Numbered from the stretch's first letter, positions 17,836 through 27,703 are shown. The stretch: DNA of 64,000 bases from Alistipes megaguti (GCF_900604385.1 NZ_LR027382.1:2271001-2335000); one strand, 5' to 3'. A program made the numbers and translations. The notes: a model not told the origin generated them from the letters alone.

Positions 17836-19179
17836 ATGACAAAAAACATCCGACACGCCATGAAAAAAATGCTGTATACGCTCGCCGTGGGGATGCTTGC
17901 TCTCCTTGCGGGCGTTTCTGATGCGGCGGGGCAGATGCGCCTGACGCTGGAGCAGGCGCTCGAACTGGCCCTGAGTGAGAACCCGACCGTGAAGGTGGCC
18001 GACATGGAGGTCGCGCGCTACGACTACGTGCGGCGCCAGACGTGGGGATCGCTGCTGCCGCAGCTCACGGCTTCGGGCAACTATACGCGTTCGATCGTCA
18101 AGTCGGAGATGCGGGGCGGGTTGTCGTTCGGCGCCGACAACACCTTTGCGCTGCAGGGCGACCTGACGCTGCCGCTCTTTGCGCCGTCGGTCTACCGGAC
18201 GCTGAAGATGAACGACGCACAGCGTGCGGCGGCGGTCGAGGCGGCGCGTTCGTCGCGCATCGACCTGGTGGCCGAGGTGCGCAAGGCCTTCTACAACATC
18301 CTGCTGGCCGAACAGTCGCTGGCGGTGCTGCGCGAATCGGAGGCCACGGTGCAGCGCACGGTCGACGACACGCAGGTGCAGTACGACCACGGCCTGATGT
18401 CGGAGTATGACCTGCTGACGGCCCAGGTGCAGTTGAGCAACCTGCGGCCGACGATCCTCCAGACCGAGAATTCGATCAAGCTGGCCAAGCTGATGCTGAA
18501 GATGTACCTGTCGATCCCCGAGCAGGTGGAGATCGAGGTCGAGGGGTCGCTCGACGCGCTGCGCGGCGAGGTGCTGGCCGGGACCGACGGTCTGACGGCC
18601 GACGTGTCGCGCAACAGCAGCCTGCGCATGCTCGAACTGCAGGAGGAGTTGTTGAGGCGGTCGCTGCGGGCGGCCAACGCCGGACGTCTGCCGACGCTGG
18701 CGGCCTTCGGCACGGCCTCCTGGACGGGCAACGACATGGAGCCCTTCATGGGTTTCGGCAGCGGGGACGATTCGCGTTATTTCTGGACCCATCCGATCTC
18801 GGTGGGGGTGCAGCTGTCGGTGCCGGTCTTTGCGGGTCTGACGCGCATGAACCGGTCGCGGGAGCTGAAGAACCAGATTGCGCAGACCTCCCTGCAGCGC
18901 ACCTATGCGCGGCAGCAGCTGGACGTGCAGGTGCGCTCGGCGCTGAACGACCTGCTGACGGCGCGCGAGACGATGTTCGCGCAGGAGCTGACCGTCGAAC
19001 AGGCGCGCAAGGCCTACCGGATCTCCGACACGCGCTACCGGGCCGGAGCGGGGACGATCCTCGAACTGAACAGCGCCCAGCTGTCGCAGACCCAGGCGCA
19101 GCTGAACTATTCGCAGGCGATCTACGACTACCTTTCGGCCAAGGCCGAGTACGACCGGATCGTGGGGCGGGAACAGTGA
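17836..19179 (+). CDS. TolC-family outer-membrane efflux protein
   Basis: This is the outer-membrane channel of a tripartite RND pump: 447 residues with a signal peptide (a start at 17860, MKKMLYTLAVGM, is the alternative). Two internally similar OEP repeats are visible, each with long amphipathic helices: LRLTLEQALELALSENPTVKVA-type opening, AFYNILLAEQSLAVLRES, and later TVEQARKAYRISDTRYRAGA with TILELNSAQLSQTQAQLNY. It starts 3 bases after the TetR stop. Confidence 0.92.
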   Translation: MTKNIRHAMKKMLYTLAVGMLALLAGVSDAAGQMRLTLEQALELALSENPTVKVADMEVARYDYVRRQTWGSLLPQLTASGNYTRSIVKSEMRGGLSFGADNTFALQGDLTLPLFAPSVYRTLKMNDAQRAAAVEAARSSRIDLVAEVRKAFYNILLAEQSLAVLRESEATVQRTVDDTQVQYDHGLMSEYDLLTAQVQLSNLRPTILQTENSIKLAKLMLKMYLSIPEQVEIEVEGSLDALRGEVLAGTDGLTADVSRNSSLRMLELQEELLRRSLRAANAGRLPTLAAFGTASWTGNDMEPFMGFGSGDDSRYFWTHPISVGVQLSVPVFAGLTRMNRSRELKNQIAQTSLQRTYARQQLDVQVRSALNDLLTARETMFAQELTVEQARKAYRISDTRYRAGAGTILELNSAQLSQTQAQLNYSQAIYDYLSAKAEYDRIVGREQ

Positions 19180-19213
19180 CATCGAATAACGGACAAACGG
19201 CAAGGATAGAACC

Positions 19214-20224
19214 ATGAAAAAGATGCTGTGGATGATGGCGGCGGTCTTGACGGCCGGCTGCACGGGCAACCGGGGTGCGGGCCCCGCAACGGAGACGAAA
19301 GGGGTGCTGACGCGCTGCGTGGCGGCCGACAGTACGACGGTGCGTCTGACGGAGGAGTTCACCTCGGAGATCGAACCCTACCGCGAGAACGACATCACGC
19401 CGGCGGCTACGGGCGTGCATATCGACCGCATCTGGGTGGAGGTGGGCGACAAGGTGCACGCCGGACAGCTGGTCGTGTCGCTCGACCCGACGCAGTATAC
19501 GCAGCAGCTCGTTCAGCTGCAGACCATCGAGAGCGACTACAACCGCCTGCTGCCGGTCTACGAGGCCGGTGGCATCTCGGCGCAGCAGATCGAACAGGCG
19601 CGGGCGCAGTTGGACGTGCAGCGCGAGGTGGTTGCCAACCTGAAGAAGAACATCGAGGTGCGTTCGCCGATCACGGGGGTGGTCACGGCGCGCAACTACG
19701 AGTCGGGCGACCTCTTCGCGCAGCAGCCGATCCTGCACATCATGCAGATCAATCCGCTGAAGGTCATCGTCAACATCTCGGAGCAGTTCTTTCCGCAGGT
19801 GAAGGTCGGTATGCCGGTCGAGCTGCAGGTGGAAATCTTCCCCGAGAAGGCGTTTGCCGGGGAGGTGTCGCTGATCTATCCGGCGCTGGACCCGGCGACG
19901 CGGACCTTCAAGGTGGAGGTCCGCGTGCCGAACTCCGAGGGGATCCTCCGCCCGGGGATGTACGCCCGCACGCGGTTCGACATGGGCAGCAAACCGGGGG
20001 TGATGGTACTCGACGTGGCTGTGCAGAAGCAGATGGGGTCGGCCGAACGCTACCTCTACGTCATCGTGGGGGATTCGGTGGCCGAACGGCGTTCGGTGGA
20101 GGTGGGACGCCAGGTGGGTGACCGGGTCGACATCCTGCGGGGTGTGGCCGCGGGTGAGCAGGTGGCCGTGACGGCGCTGTCGAAACTCTACGACGGGGCG
20201 CCGGTGGAAGTCAAACAGGAGTAA
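19214..20224 (+). CDS. RND efflux periplasmic adaptor lipoprotein
   Basis: This 336-residue membrane-fusion protein of the HlyD/AcrA type joins the inner-membrane pump to the outer channel. Lipoprotein signal MKKMLWMMAAVLTAGC is followed by the lipoyl half-motifs (GVHIDRIWVEVGDKVHAGQLV and RSPITGVVTARNYESGDLF), a short helical hairpin between them, then the beta-barrel domain with LKVIVNISEQFFPQVKVG and RPGMYARTRF. It sits 34 bases after the TolC-like gene. Confidence 0.93.
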   Translation: MKKMLWMMAAVLTAGCTGNRGAGPATETKGVLTRCVAADSTTVRLTEEFTSEIEPYRENDITPAATGVHIDRIWVEVGDKVHAGQLVVSLDPTQYTQQLVQLQTIESDYNRLLPVYEAGGISAQQIEQARAQLDVQREVVANLKKNIEVRSPITGVVTARNYESGDLFAQQPILHIMQINPLKVIVNISEQFFPQVKVGMPVELQVEIFPEKAFAGEVSLIYPALDPATRTFKVEVRVPNSEGILRPGMYARTRFDMGSKPGVMVLDVAVQKQMGSAERYLYVIVGDSVAERRSVEVGRQVGDRVDILRGVAAGEQVAVTALSKLYDGAPVEVKQE

Positions 20225-20236
20225 AAGCGACAGCCG

Positions 20237-23200
20237 ATGAAGATTTACGAAAGTGCCGTACGCAAGCCGATCTCCACGGTGCTGATATTTGTCGGGGTGA
20301 TGGTGCTGGGGCTCTTCTCGCTGAAGAACCTGGCTGTGGACCAGTATCCCGAGATCGAGATTCCGCAGATCTCGGTCATCACGATGTACCCGGGGGCGAA
20401 CGCCGCCGAGATCGAGACCAACATCACGCGCGTGCTGGAGGACAACCTCAATACGGTGAGCAACCTCAAGAAGCTGACCTCCAAGTCGCAGGACAACGTT
20501 TCGATGATCACCGTGGAGTTCGAGTACGGGTCGGACCTCGACGAGGGGGCCAACGAGATCCGCGATGCGGTGTCGCGCGTGCAGTCGCTGCTGCCCGACG
20601 GGATCGAGTACCCGACGATCTTCAAGTTCTCGTCGTCGATGATGCCGATCATGATGCTGGCGGTGACGGCCGAGGAGAGCTATCCGGCGCTGAGCAAGAT
20701 TCTCGACGACAAGCTGGTCAACGTCCTGAACCGGGTCGACGGCGTGGGGGCCGTCACGGTGATGGGGGCCCCGGAGCGCGAGGTGCAGGTGAATGTCGAC
20801 CCGGCGCGTCTGGAGGCCTACAACCTGACGGTCGAGCAGCTGGGGCAGATCATCGCCGCGGAGAATGTCAACATCCCGAGCGGCACGATCGACATCGGCA
20901 ACAATACGTTCAACATCAAGGCCGACGGGGAGTTCCGCCTTTCGGACGAACTGCGCCAGGTGGTGGTGTCGAACGCCGGGGGACGCACGGTGATGCTTTC
21001 GGACGTGGCCGAGATCCGCGACACGCTCGAGAAGGCCACCATGGATGAGCGGGTCAACGGCCAGCGGGGCGTTCGGGTGATGTTCCAGAAGCAGTCGGGG
21101 GCCAATACGGTCAATATCGTCCACGAGATCGAGTCGCGGCTGCCGGCCATCCAGAAGAGTCTGCCGCGCGACGTGAAGATGGAGCTGATCTTCGAGGGTT
21201 CGCAGGAGATCACCGATGCCATCGGGTCGCTGTCGGAGACTATTCTCTATGCCTTTATCTTCGTGGTGCTGGTGGTGATGATCTTCCTGGGGCGCTGGCG
21301 GGCGACGCTGATCATCTGCATGACGATCCCCGTCTCGCTGATCTGTTCGTTCATCTACCTCTTCGCCACGGACTCGACGATCAACATCATTTCGCTCTCG
21401 TCGCTGTCGATCGCCATCGGCATGGTGGTCGACGATGCCATCGTGGTGCTGGAGAACATCACCACCCATATCGAGCGGGGTTCGACGCCGAAGGAGGCCT
21501 CGATCTACGCCACCAACGAGGTGTGGCTGTCGGTCATTGCCACGACGCTGGTGGTTGTGGCGGTGTTCCTGCCGCTGACGCTGGTTCCGGGCATGGCGGG
21601 CATTCTGTTCCGCGAGCTGGGGTGGATCGTGACGATTGTGGTGTGCGTCTCGACGGCGGCGGCCATCACGCTGACGCCGATGATGTCGGCCTACCTGCTC
21701 AAACGCGAGGGCGGCGTCCATACCTGCCGCGGACTGGGCGTCGTCTACAAACCGATCGACCGGGCGCTGGCGTGGCTCGACAATGCCTATGCGCGTTCGC
21801 TCGACTGGGTGGTTCACCACCGCCGGCTGACGGTCATCTCGATGATGTCGCTCTTCGTGCTCTCGCTGGGGCTGCTGACGCAGGTCCCGACGGAGTTCTT
21901 CCCGCCGTCGGACAACAACCGCATTGCGGCGACGGTCGAACTCGAACAGAACGTTTCGGTGGAGTACACCTCGCGCATCGCCCGTCAGATCGACAGCATT
22001 CTCTACGCGAAATATCCCGAGGTGGTGCTGGTTTCGGCCTCGGCGGGAGCCAACTCGTCGGACGATGCCTTTGCGGCGATGCAGACCACCGGTTCGCACC
22101 TCATCAACTACAACCTGCGACTGATCGACGTCGAGGGGCGTGAGCGGTCGATCTACGTCATTTCGGACCTGCTGCGTCAGGATCTGGACCGCATACCCGA
22201 GATCCGGCAGTATACGGTCACGCCGGGCGGAGCGATGGGCGGCATGGTCGGCGGAGCGGCGACGGCCGACGTGAAGGTCTTCGGCTACGACATGGATGTG
22301 ACGAATGCCGTGGCGAACGATCTGAAGGAGCGGATGCGCGCGCTGCCGGGGGTGCGCGACGTGAAGCTCTCGCGCGACGACTTGCGCCCGGAGTACAACG
22401 TGGTCTTCGACCGCGAGCGGCTGGCCTACTACGGGATGAACAGTGCAACGGCCTCGCAGGCCGTGCGCAACCGCATCGACGGGCTGGTGGCCTCGAAATA
22501 CCGCGAGGACGGTGACGAATACGACATTGTGGTCCGCTACGCCGAACCGTTCCGCACGCGGGTGGAGGATGTCGAGAACATCACGCTCTACAACGCTCAG
22601 GGGCGTCCCGTGAAGCTCAAGGAGGTGGGACGCGTCGAGGAGGAGTATGCGGCGCCGATGATCGAGCGCGAGAACCGTCAGCGGGTCATCTCCGTCGAGT
22701 CGACGCTCGGTGCGGGGGTGGCGCTGGGCGACGTGGTGGCCGAACTCAACCGCCTGATTGCCGGTTACCCGACGCCCGACGGCGTGGATCTCGAGGTGGG
22801 CGGTACGGTCGAGGATCAGGGCGATGCCTTCTCGGATCTGCTGACGCTGTTCGTGCTGATCGTCATTCTGGTCTACATCGTCATGGCCACGCAGTTCGAG
22901 TCGCTGAAGTTCCCCTTCATCATCATGTTCACCATTCCGTTTGCCTTCACGGGGGTTTTCCTGGCGTTGTGGTTGACCTCGACGCCGCTGTCGCTCATCG
23001 CGCTGATCGGTGCGATTATGCTGGTGGGTATCGTGACGAAGAACGGCATCGTGATGGTGGACTACATGAACCTGCTGATCGAACGGGGGTCGGGTGTCTT
23101 CGAGGCGGTGATAGCGGGCGGCAAGAGCCGTCTGCGTCCGGTGCTGATGACCTCGTTCACGACGGTGCTGGGCATGCTGCCGCTGGCCATCGGCACGGGA

Positions 23201-23380
23201 GCCGGTTCGGAGACGTGGCAGCCGATGGGCATTGCGGTGATCGGCGGACTGACCTTCTCGACCATCCTGACGCTCTTCATCGTGCCGGTGCTCTATTCGA
23301 TTCTGGTCCACCGTTCCCAGCGTCGCGAGCAGCGTCGTTTGGCCCGTCAGGCGACCATGCACCAGGCCGGGAGCCATTGA
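20237..23380 (+). CDS. RND multidrug efflux transporter (AcrB/HAE1 type)
   Basis: This 1047-residue inner-membrane proton antiporter contains the transmembrane proton-relay motif GMVVDDAIVVLENI in helix 4 and the C-terminal counterpart LVGIVTKNGIVMVDY. Two large periplasmic porter loops follow helices 1 and 7. The length and the paired aspartates indicate the HAE1 drug-efflux branch rather than heavy-metal CzcA types. It starts 12 bases after the adaptor stop. Substrates are not predictable. Confidence 0.95.
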   Translation: MKIYESAVRKPISTVLIFVGVMVLGLFSLKNLAVDQYPEIEIPQISVITMYPGANAAEIETNITRVLEDNLNTVSNLKKLTSKSQDNVSMITVEFEYGSDLDEGANEIRDAVSRVQSLLPDGIEYPTIFKFSSSMMPIMMLAVTAEESYPALSKILDDKLVNVLNRVDGVGAVTVMGAPEREVQVNVDPARLEAYNLTVEQLGQIIAAENVNIPSGTIDIGNNTFNIKADGEFRLSDELRQVVVSNAGGRTVMLSDVAEIRDTLEKATMDERVNGQRGVRVMFQKQSGANTVNIVHEIESRLPAIQKSLPRDVKMELIFEGSQEITDAIGSLSETILYAFIFVVLVVMIFLGRWRATLIICMTIPVSLICSFIYLFATDSTINIISLSSLSIAIGMVVDDAIVVLENITTHIERGSTPKEASIYATNEVWLSVIATTLVVVAVFLPLTLVPGMAGILFRELGWIVTIVVCVSTAAAITLTPMMSAYLLKREGGVHTCRGLGVVYKPIDRALAWLDNAYARSLDWVVHHRRLTVISMMSLFVLSLGLLTQVPTEFFPPSDNNRIAATVELEQNVSVEYTSRIARQIDSILYAKYPEVVLVSASAGANSSDDAFAAMQTTGSHLINYNLRLIDVEGRERSIYVISDLLRQDLDRIPEIRQYTVTPGGAMGGMVGGAATADVKVFGYDMDVTNAVANDLKERMRALPGVRDVKLSRDDLRPEYNVVFDRERLAYYGMNSATASQAVRNRIDGLVASKYREDGDEYDIVVRYAEPFRTRVEDVENITLYNAQGRPVKLKEVGRVEEEYAAPMIERENRQRVISVESTLGAGVALGDVVAELNRLIAGYPTPDGVDLEVGGTVEDQGDAFSDLLTLFVLIVILVYIVMATQFESLKFPFIIMFTIPFAFTGVFLALWLTSTPLSLIALIGAIMLVGIVTKNGIVMVDYMNLLIERGSGVFEAVIAGGKSRLRPVLMTSFTTVLGMLPLAIGTGAGSETWQPMGIAVIGGLTFSTILTLFIVPVLYSILVHRSQRREQRRLARQATMHQAGSH

Positions 23381-23433
23381 CCGGCCGGCCCCTGCACAAG
23401 AACAGACAACAAACAACGAGAACCAACCATACC

Positions 23434-23727
23434 ATGAAAGCCGTATTTTTATCCTATAACCAGGCACTGACGGATCGTGTGCACGCCATTCTTGACGAGC
23501 AGGGGATCCGGGGTTTCACGAAGTGGGCCTTGACCCAGGGCCGCGGCTCGGTGGACGGCGAACCCCACTACGGGACGCACGCCTGGCCGTCGATGAATGC
23601 CTCGATTCTGGCCATCATCGACGACGAACAGCTCGAACCGCTGATGACGGCCCTGCGCGAACTGGATGCCTCGACCCGGATGCAGGGTTCGCGCGCCTTC
23701 TACTGGACCGTCGAGGGGGGCTTCTGA
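23434..23727 (+). CDS. Small PII-like, RND-transporter-associated protein (PG0541-like)
   Basis: This 97-residue cytoplasmic protein has an order of elements that matches a PII/ferredoxin-like fold: strand AVFLSYN, helix DRVHAILDEQGI, strand, a long loop TQGRGSVDGEPHYGTHAWP where PII proteins have the T-loop, strand ASILAIID, helix EQLEPLMTALREL, and a final strand RAFYWTVEGGF. It follows the RND pump by 53 bases. Similar small proteins accompany RND pumps in Bacteroidetes, and PII-like proteins are known near metal RND systems elsewhere. A role in sensing a ligand and tuning the pump is inferred. Confidence 0.7.
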   Translation: MKAVFLSYNQALTDRVHAILDEQGIRGFTKWALTQGRGSVDGEPHYGTHAWPSMNASILAIIDDEQLEPLMTALRELDASTRMQGSRAFYWTVEGGF

Positions 23728-23736
23728 GTTCCACCC

Positions 23737-23780
23737 GCCGGGGAGCCAAGACCCACCAGCCGGGGAGTCAAGACCCACCA
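23737..23780 (+). repeat. 22-bp tandem repeat, two copies plus a remnant
   Basis: The units at 23737-23758 and 23759-23780 differ at one base and are followed by a partial third copy. Degenerate GCCGG-containing copies run on to about 23875. It lies just after the last gene of the efflux operon. Confidence 0.85.
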
Positions 23781-23880
23781 GCCGGATGACAGGCCCCCTC
23801 CTGCCGGGATGACGGAAACTCCTTCCGCCGGCACGGCAAGGCTCTCCCGCCGCCATCCAAAGGTTCTCTCTGCCGGCAAG

Positions 23881-23918
23881 AAAAGGCCCCCGTACGACGC
23901 ATCGTACGGGGGCCTTTT
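23881..23918. terminator. Bidirectional terminator between efflux operon and GH97
   Basis: A perfect 17-bp stem (AAAAGGCCCCCGTACGA and complement) with loop CGCA gives T runs on both strands, suited to two converging genes. Confidence 0.9.
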
Positions 23919-23932
23919 CGAGTGTCCGGGGC

Positions 23933-25924
23933 TTATTCCCCCTGTTGAATCTTCAGCGTGAATCCGCCGCCTGGCGCCAGATGGACGGCAAACGGCTCGG
24001 CGGTATCGATGCGGATCTCTTCGCGGCGATAGTCCGAGGCCTTGCGGTCGGCATTCACCCCGTCGCGGAAGAGTTCAGCCTGGAGACTGCCGCCCAGGAA
24101 CGAGAGGTCGATCTTCAGGTCGCGGGGCGTCCAGTCGGTGATGCCGCCGATGTACCACGTTGAGCCCTTGCGGCGTGCGGTGACGATGTATTCGCCGATA
24201 CGGCCGTCCAGAATCCGGGTTTCATCCCACACGGTGGGGATCCGGGCGATGAACGACGTGCACTCCTCTTCGCGGAGGTAGTTCGTCGGGGAGTCGCAGA
24301 GCATGTTGAGCGGGGAGTCCAGCACGACGTAGAGGGCCAGCTGGTGGCAACGCGTGCCCTGACTCATCGGCTCCGTGTAGTTGGGGTGAAAACCCTGGCG
24401 CGTGGCGTTGATCATGGCGCCCTGCGTGTAATCCATCGGGCCGGCGGCCTGACGGATGAAGGGGATCGTGGCGTCGTATTTCATCTGGTCGACCTTCGGC
24501 GAGCTCCATTTCATCTGCTCCAGACCGTGTACGCCCTCGAAGTTGAGGATGTTGGGCCAGGTCCGGTTCAGTCCGGCGGGTTTGTGGGTTCCGTGCAGGT
24601 CGAGGATGAGGTGGTATTTGGCGGCGGTTTCGGCGGCCCGGGAGTTGAAGGCGGTCATCTGCTGGTCGTCGCGGTCCATGAAGTCGACCTTGAACCCCTT
24701 GACGCCCATTTCGGCGTAGTGGCGGCACACCTCCTCCATGTCGCGCTGGAAGGCGTGGAATCCGGCCCAGAGAATGATCCCGACGCCCTTCGAATCGGCG
24801 TACCGGACGATCTGCCGCAGGTCGATGTCGGGGTTGATCTGCATGAGGTCGGCGCCCTTCCCGGCAGCCCAGCCGTCGTCGAGAATGACGTATTCGATGC
24901 CCTGCGAGGCGGCGAAGTCGATGTAGTATTTGTAGGTTTCGGTGTTGATGCCGGCCCGGAAGTCAACGCCGGCAAGGTTCCATGCGTTCCACCAGTCCCA
25001 GGCGACCTTTCCGGGGCGGATCCACGACAGGTCGTCGATCTTCGAAGGCTCGGCGAGCAGATAGCTCAGGTTCGAGGCGGCAATTCCGGCATCGTTTCCG
25101 ATGATGGCGACGCGCCAGGGGAAGGTACGCGGTCCGGGAACATCGGCGATATGGACGGCGCGTTCCAGCACGACGTGTTCGATTCCGTTGTACCCGCCCG
25201 GCCGGGTGCGGATCGGACACGGAGCGAACTGTCCGCAGAGGTTGTTTCCGCCGTCCGGATTGCGGAGGTAGAGTCCGGGATAGTCGCGCAGGTCGCTCTC
25301 CGTGAGACAGATCTTCACCTGCCGGCCGGCATCCACGACGAGCGGCAGGAAGGCCAGACGTCCGGTTTTGAGTTGCGAGAGCCGTGCGACGGTGTAGGTG
25401 TTTTCGAAGGAGTTGAAGTACTGCTTTTCCCAGTCGCCGTCCTCTCCGGCCCGCACGTAGGGCAGCGTGGCCGTGAAGTCCTCGGGGAAGCGATAGGCGA
25501 CCTCTTCGTTCAGAATGGCGAAGGGTTTCTTCGAACGGTTGACAAAGCGGTAAGCGACGCCGTCGTCGTAGGCGCGGAATTCGACCTCCCAGCCGCCCTT
25601 CATGCGGAGCGTGAGGGCGTTGTAGTGGTCGCGGATCGAATCGGCGCGGTAGAAGGGCGAAGCGACCCATTGATCAACCGACGATTGCGACGCCTTGGCA
25701 ACGCGGGCATCGGGGCCCCAGACCGAGCCGTTGTTCAACCTTAGCGACAGGGGCGAAGGTTCGAGCAGCGTACGACCGTTGAGGCGGATGTCGTAGGAGA
25801 GTTCTCCGCCGACGGAGACGGTCGTCTGCAGGGCGCCGTCGGGCGATGCGAGCGTGTAGCGTTTTTGAGCCGGAAGGGCTGCCGTGACGAGCAGGGCGGC
25901 GGCAAGCAGCAAAGTTTTTTTCAT
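23933..25924 (-). CDS. GH97 glycoside hydrolase, retaining (alpha-galactosidase-type)
   Basis: This 663-residue secreted enzyme has signal peptide MKKTLLLAAALLVTAALPAQ. Domain order is the N-terminal beta-supersandwich (to about residue 280), the TIM barrel (WDWWNAWNLAG, YVILDDGWAAGKG) and a C-terminal beta domain. The barrel contains KVDFMDRDD; its first Asp (about residue 414) matches in place the catalytic nucleophile of the retaining GH97 alpha-galactosidase, whereas inverting SusB-type enzymes use a glutamate base instead. So an alpha-galactosidase-like retaining activity is favoured. It stands alone on this strand with no SusCD of its own. Confidence 0.88.
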   Translation of the reverse strand: MKKTLLLAAALLVTAALPAQKRYTLASPDGALQTTVSVGGELSYDIRLNGRTLLEPSPLSLRLNNGSVWGPDARVAKASQSSVDQWVASPFYRADSIRDHYNALTLRMKGGWEVEFRAYDDGVAYRFVNRSKKPFAILNEEVAYRFPEDFTATLPYVRAGEDGDWEKQYFNSFENTYTVARLSQLKTGRLAFLPLVVDAGRQVKICLTESDLRDYPGLYLRNPDGGNNLCGQFAPCPIRTRPGGYNGIEHVVLERAVHIADVPGPRTFPWRVAIIGNDAGIAASNLSYLLAEPSKIDDLSWIRPGKVAWDWWNAWNLAGVDFRAGINTETYKYYIDFAASQGIEYVILDDGWAAGKGADLMQINPDIDLRQIVRYADSKGVGIILWAGFHAFQRDMEEVCRHYAEMGVKGFKVDFMDRDDQQMTAFNSRAAETAAKYHLILDLHGTHKPAGLNRTWPNILNFEGVHGLEQMKWSSPKVDQMKYDATIPFIRQAAGPMDYTQGAMINATRQGFHPNYTEPMSQGTRCHQLALYVVLDSPLNMLCDSPTNYLREEECTSFIARIPTVWDETRILDGRIGEYIVTARRKGSTWYIGGITDWTPRDLKIDLSFLGGSLQAELFRDGVNADRKASDYRREEIRIDTAEPFAVHLAPGGGFTLKIQQGE

Positions 25925-26072
25925 TCGGGTTTAAACTGTTTTGGGTTTGATTTCGAGTTTGTAAACTTAATAAATAAATACTGTTTCTGCAAGCTCTTTT
26001 TCGGAGTTTCGGTCCGATTCCGTGCATCGCGATTTTGCGGGCCGGGCATGCGGTGGTTTGCCCGAAAATGCT

Positions 26073-26080
26073 TACCTTTG
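26073..26080 (+). promoter_or_regulatory. Candidate -7 element TACCTTTG
   Basis: The octamer matches TAnnTTTG but lies only 5 bases before the ATG at 26086, which would give an almost leaderless message. No well-spaced TTTG is seen upstream. Confidence 0.4.
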
Positions 26081-26085
26081 CCGAT

Positions 26086-26871
26086 ATGAAGCTCACTTTT
26101 CTGGGAACCGGAACCTCACAGGGCGTGCCCGTGATCGGATGCCGCTGCCGGGTCTGCACGTCGCCCGACCGGCGCGATCACCGTCTGCGGACCTCGGCCA
26201 TGGTCGAGACGCACGGTGTGCGGCTGGTGATCGACGCGGGACCCGATTTCCGCTACCAGATGCTCCGCACGGGGGTGAGCCACCTCGACGGCATCCTGCT
26301 TACGCACGAACACAAGGACCATATCGGCGGTCTGGACGACGTGCGGGCCTTCAATTTCGTCGACTATCCGCCGACGATCCATCGGGTCGACATCTACGCC
26401 TCGCCGCGGACGCTGGCCTGTGTGCGCAAGGATTTCGACTATGCCTTTGCGCAGGACAAGTACCGCGGCGTCCCCGAGATCGAGCTCCACGAGATCGACG
26501 TCACGCGTCCCTTTACGGTGAAGGGGGTGGAGATCGTCCCCGTCTCGGGCCACCACTCCGAACGCTTTACGGTGACGGGCTACCGCATCGGGCCGCTGGC
26601 CTACCTGACGGATTTCAAGACGATCGAGGATCGGGAGGTGGAGAAGCTTCGCGGGGTGGATACGCTGGTGGTCAACGCCCTGCGCTTCAAGGAGCACTAC
26701 TCGCACTTCAACGTGGCCGAGGCGCTGTCGCTGATTCGCCGCGTCGAACCCCGTCGGGCATGGCTCACGCACATGTCCCACGACATCGGGCTGCAGGCCG
26801 AGACGGAGCCGAAGCTTCCCGCGGGTGTCCGGATGGCCTGCGATACGCTGGAGGTCGAGATCGAAGATTGA
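26086..26871 (+). CDS. MBL-fold metallohydrolase (PhnP-like)
   Basis: This 261-residue cytoplasmic enzyme opens with MKLTFLGTGTSQGVPVIGC, and a Cys pair (CRCRVC) close behind is typical of the PhnP/cyclic-phosphodiesterase branch. The metal site LTHEHKDHIGG (HxHxDH) is intact, with later ligands in SGHHSERF, LTDFKT and LTHMSHDI. The ATG at 26086 is set by this conserved N-terminus. The family hydrolyses phosphodiesters; the true substrate here is unknown. It is followed after 16 bases by a dehydrogenase and the two are probably co-transcribed. Confidence 0.88.
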   Translation: MKLTFLGTGTSQGVPVIGCRCRVCTSPDRRDHRLRTSAMVETHGVRLVIDAGPDFRYQMLRTGVSHLDGILLTHEHKDHIGGLDDVRAFNFVDYPPTIHRVDIYASPRTLACVRKDFDYAFAQDKYRGVPEIELHEIDVTRPFTVKGVEIVPVSGHHSERFTVTGYRIGPLAYLTDFKTIEDREVEKLRGVDTLVVNALRFKEHYSHFNVAEALSLIRRVEPRRAWLTHMSHDIGLQAETEPKLPAGVRMACDTLEVEIED

Positions 26872-26887
26872 AACACGAAAATACGCT

Positions 26888-27703
26888 ATGAAGACATTGA
26901 AAGATCGCGTGATTGTCATCACGGGGGCCTCGTCGGGCATCGGCGAGGCGATGGCCAAGGTATATGCGGCCCAGGGGGCCCGGGTGGTGCTCGGGGCCCG
27001 GAGCGAGGACAAACTCCGCCGGCTGGCCGACGAGATCCGCTCGCAGGGCGGAGCGGCGGCCTTCTGTGGCGTCGACGTGACGAAACCCGGGGAGTGCCGG
27101 GCGCTGATCGAGACGGCCATCCGGGAGTTCGGGCGGCTGGACGTGCTGATCTGCAACGCCGGCATCTCGATGCGGGCGCTCTTCGACGATGTCGACCTGG
27201 AGGTGCTCCACCGCCTGATGGATGTCAACTTCTGGGGCACGGTCAACTGCTGCAAGTACGCCTTGCCCTATCTGCAGGCGACGAAGGGCTCGATTGTCGG
27301 CATCTCGTCCGTGGCCGGGCTGCACGGACTGCCGGGGCGTACGGGCTATTCGGCGTCGAAATACGCCATGACGGGCTTTCTGGAGACGCTGCGCATCGAG
27401 AATCTGAAAAAGGGGCTCCACGTGATGATCGCCTGCCCGGGCTTCACGGCCTCGAACGTGCGCTTCTCGGCGCTGACGGCCCATGGGGCGCAGCAGGGTG
27501 AGACGCCGCGCGACGAGTCGAAGATGATGACGGCCGAAGAGGTGGCCCGCATCGTCGGTCGCGGCATTGTGCGCCGCAAACGGTTGTGTCTGATGGAGAT
27601 CGAGGGGCGTGCGACGCATTTCGTGAAGAAATTCGCTCCGGCGTTCCTTGACCGGATGTTCTATCTGGTGATGTCGCGCGAGCCGGATTCGCCGCTCAAG
27701 TAG
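26888..27703 (+). CDS. Short-chain dehydrogenase/reductase (SDR)
   Basis: This 271-residue classical SDR has the cofactor motif TGASSGIG at residues 12-19, the NAG motif at ICNAGIS, an active-site Ser in GISSVAG, and YSASK with catalytic Tyr and Lys. The C-terminal extension after CPGFTASNVRF, with a basic FVKKFAPAFLDRMFYLVM end, suggests membrane contact as in lipid-modifying SDRs. An Arg after the first strand (LGARS) favours NADPH. The substrate is not predictable. It forms a two-gene unit with the MBL-fold hydrolase. Confidence 0.88.
   Translation: MKTLKDRVIVITGASSGIGEAMAKVYAAQGARVVLGARSEDKLRRLADEIRSQGGAAAFCGVDVTKPGECRALIETAIREFGRLDVLICNAGISMRALFDDVDLEVLHRLMDVNFWGTVNCCKYALPYLQATKGSIVGISSVAGLHGLPGRTGYSASKYAMTGFLETLRIENLKKGLHVMIACPGFTASNVRFSALTAHGAQQGETPRDESKMMTAEEVARIVGRGIVRRKRLCLMEIEGRATHFVKKFAPAFLDRMFYLVMSREPDSPLK

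Noticed and set aside
18746..23467. Very long open frame (about 1570 codons) antisense to the RND operon
   Set aside because: It is rich in Arg, His and Gln with no recognisable domain and lies opposite clear transporter genes. In GC-rich, GC3-biased coding DNA the antisense frame often lacks stops.
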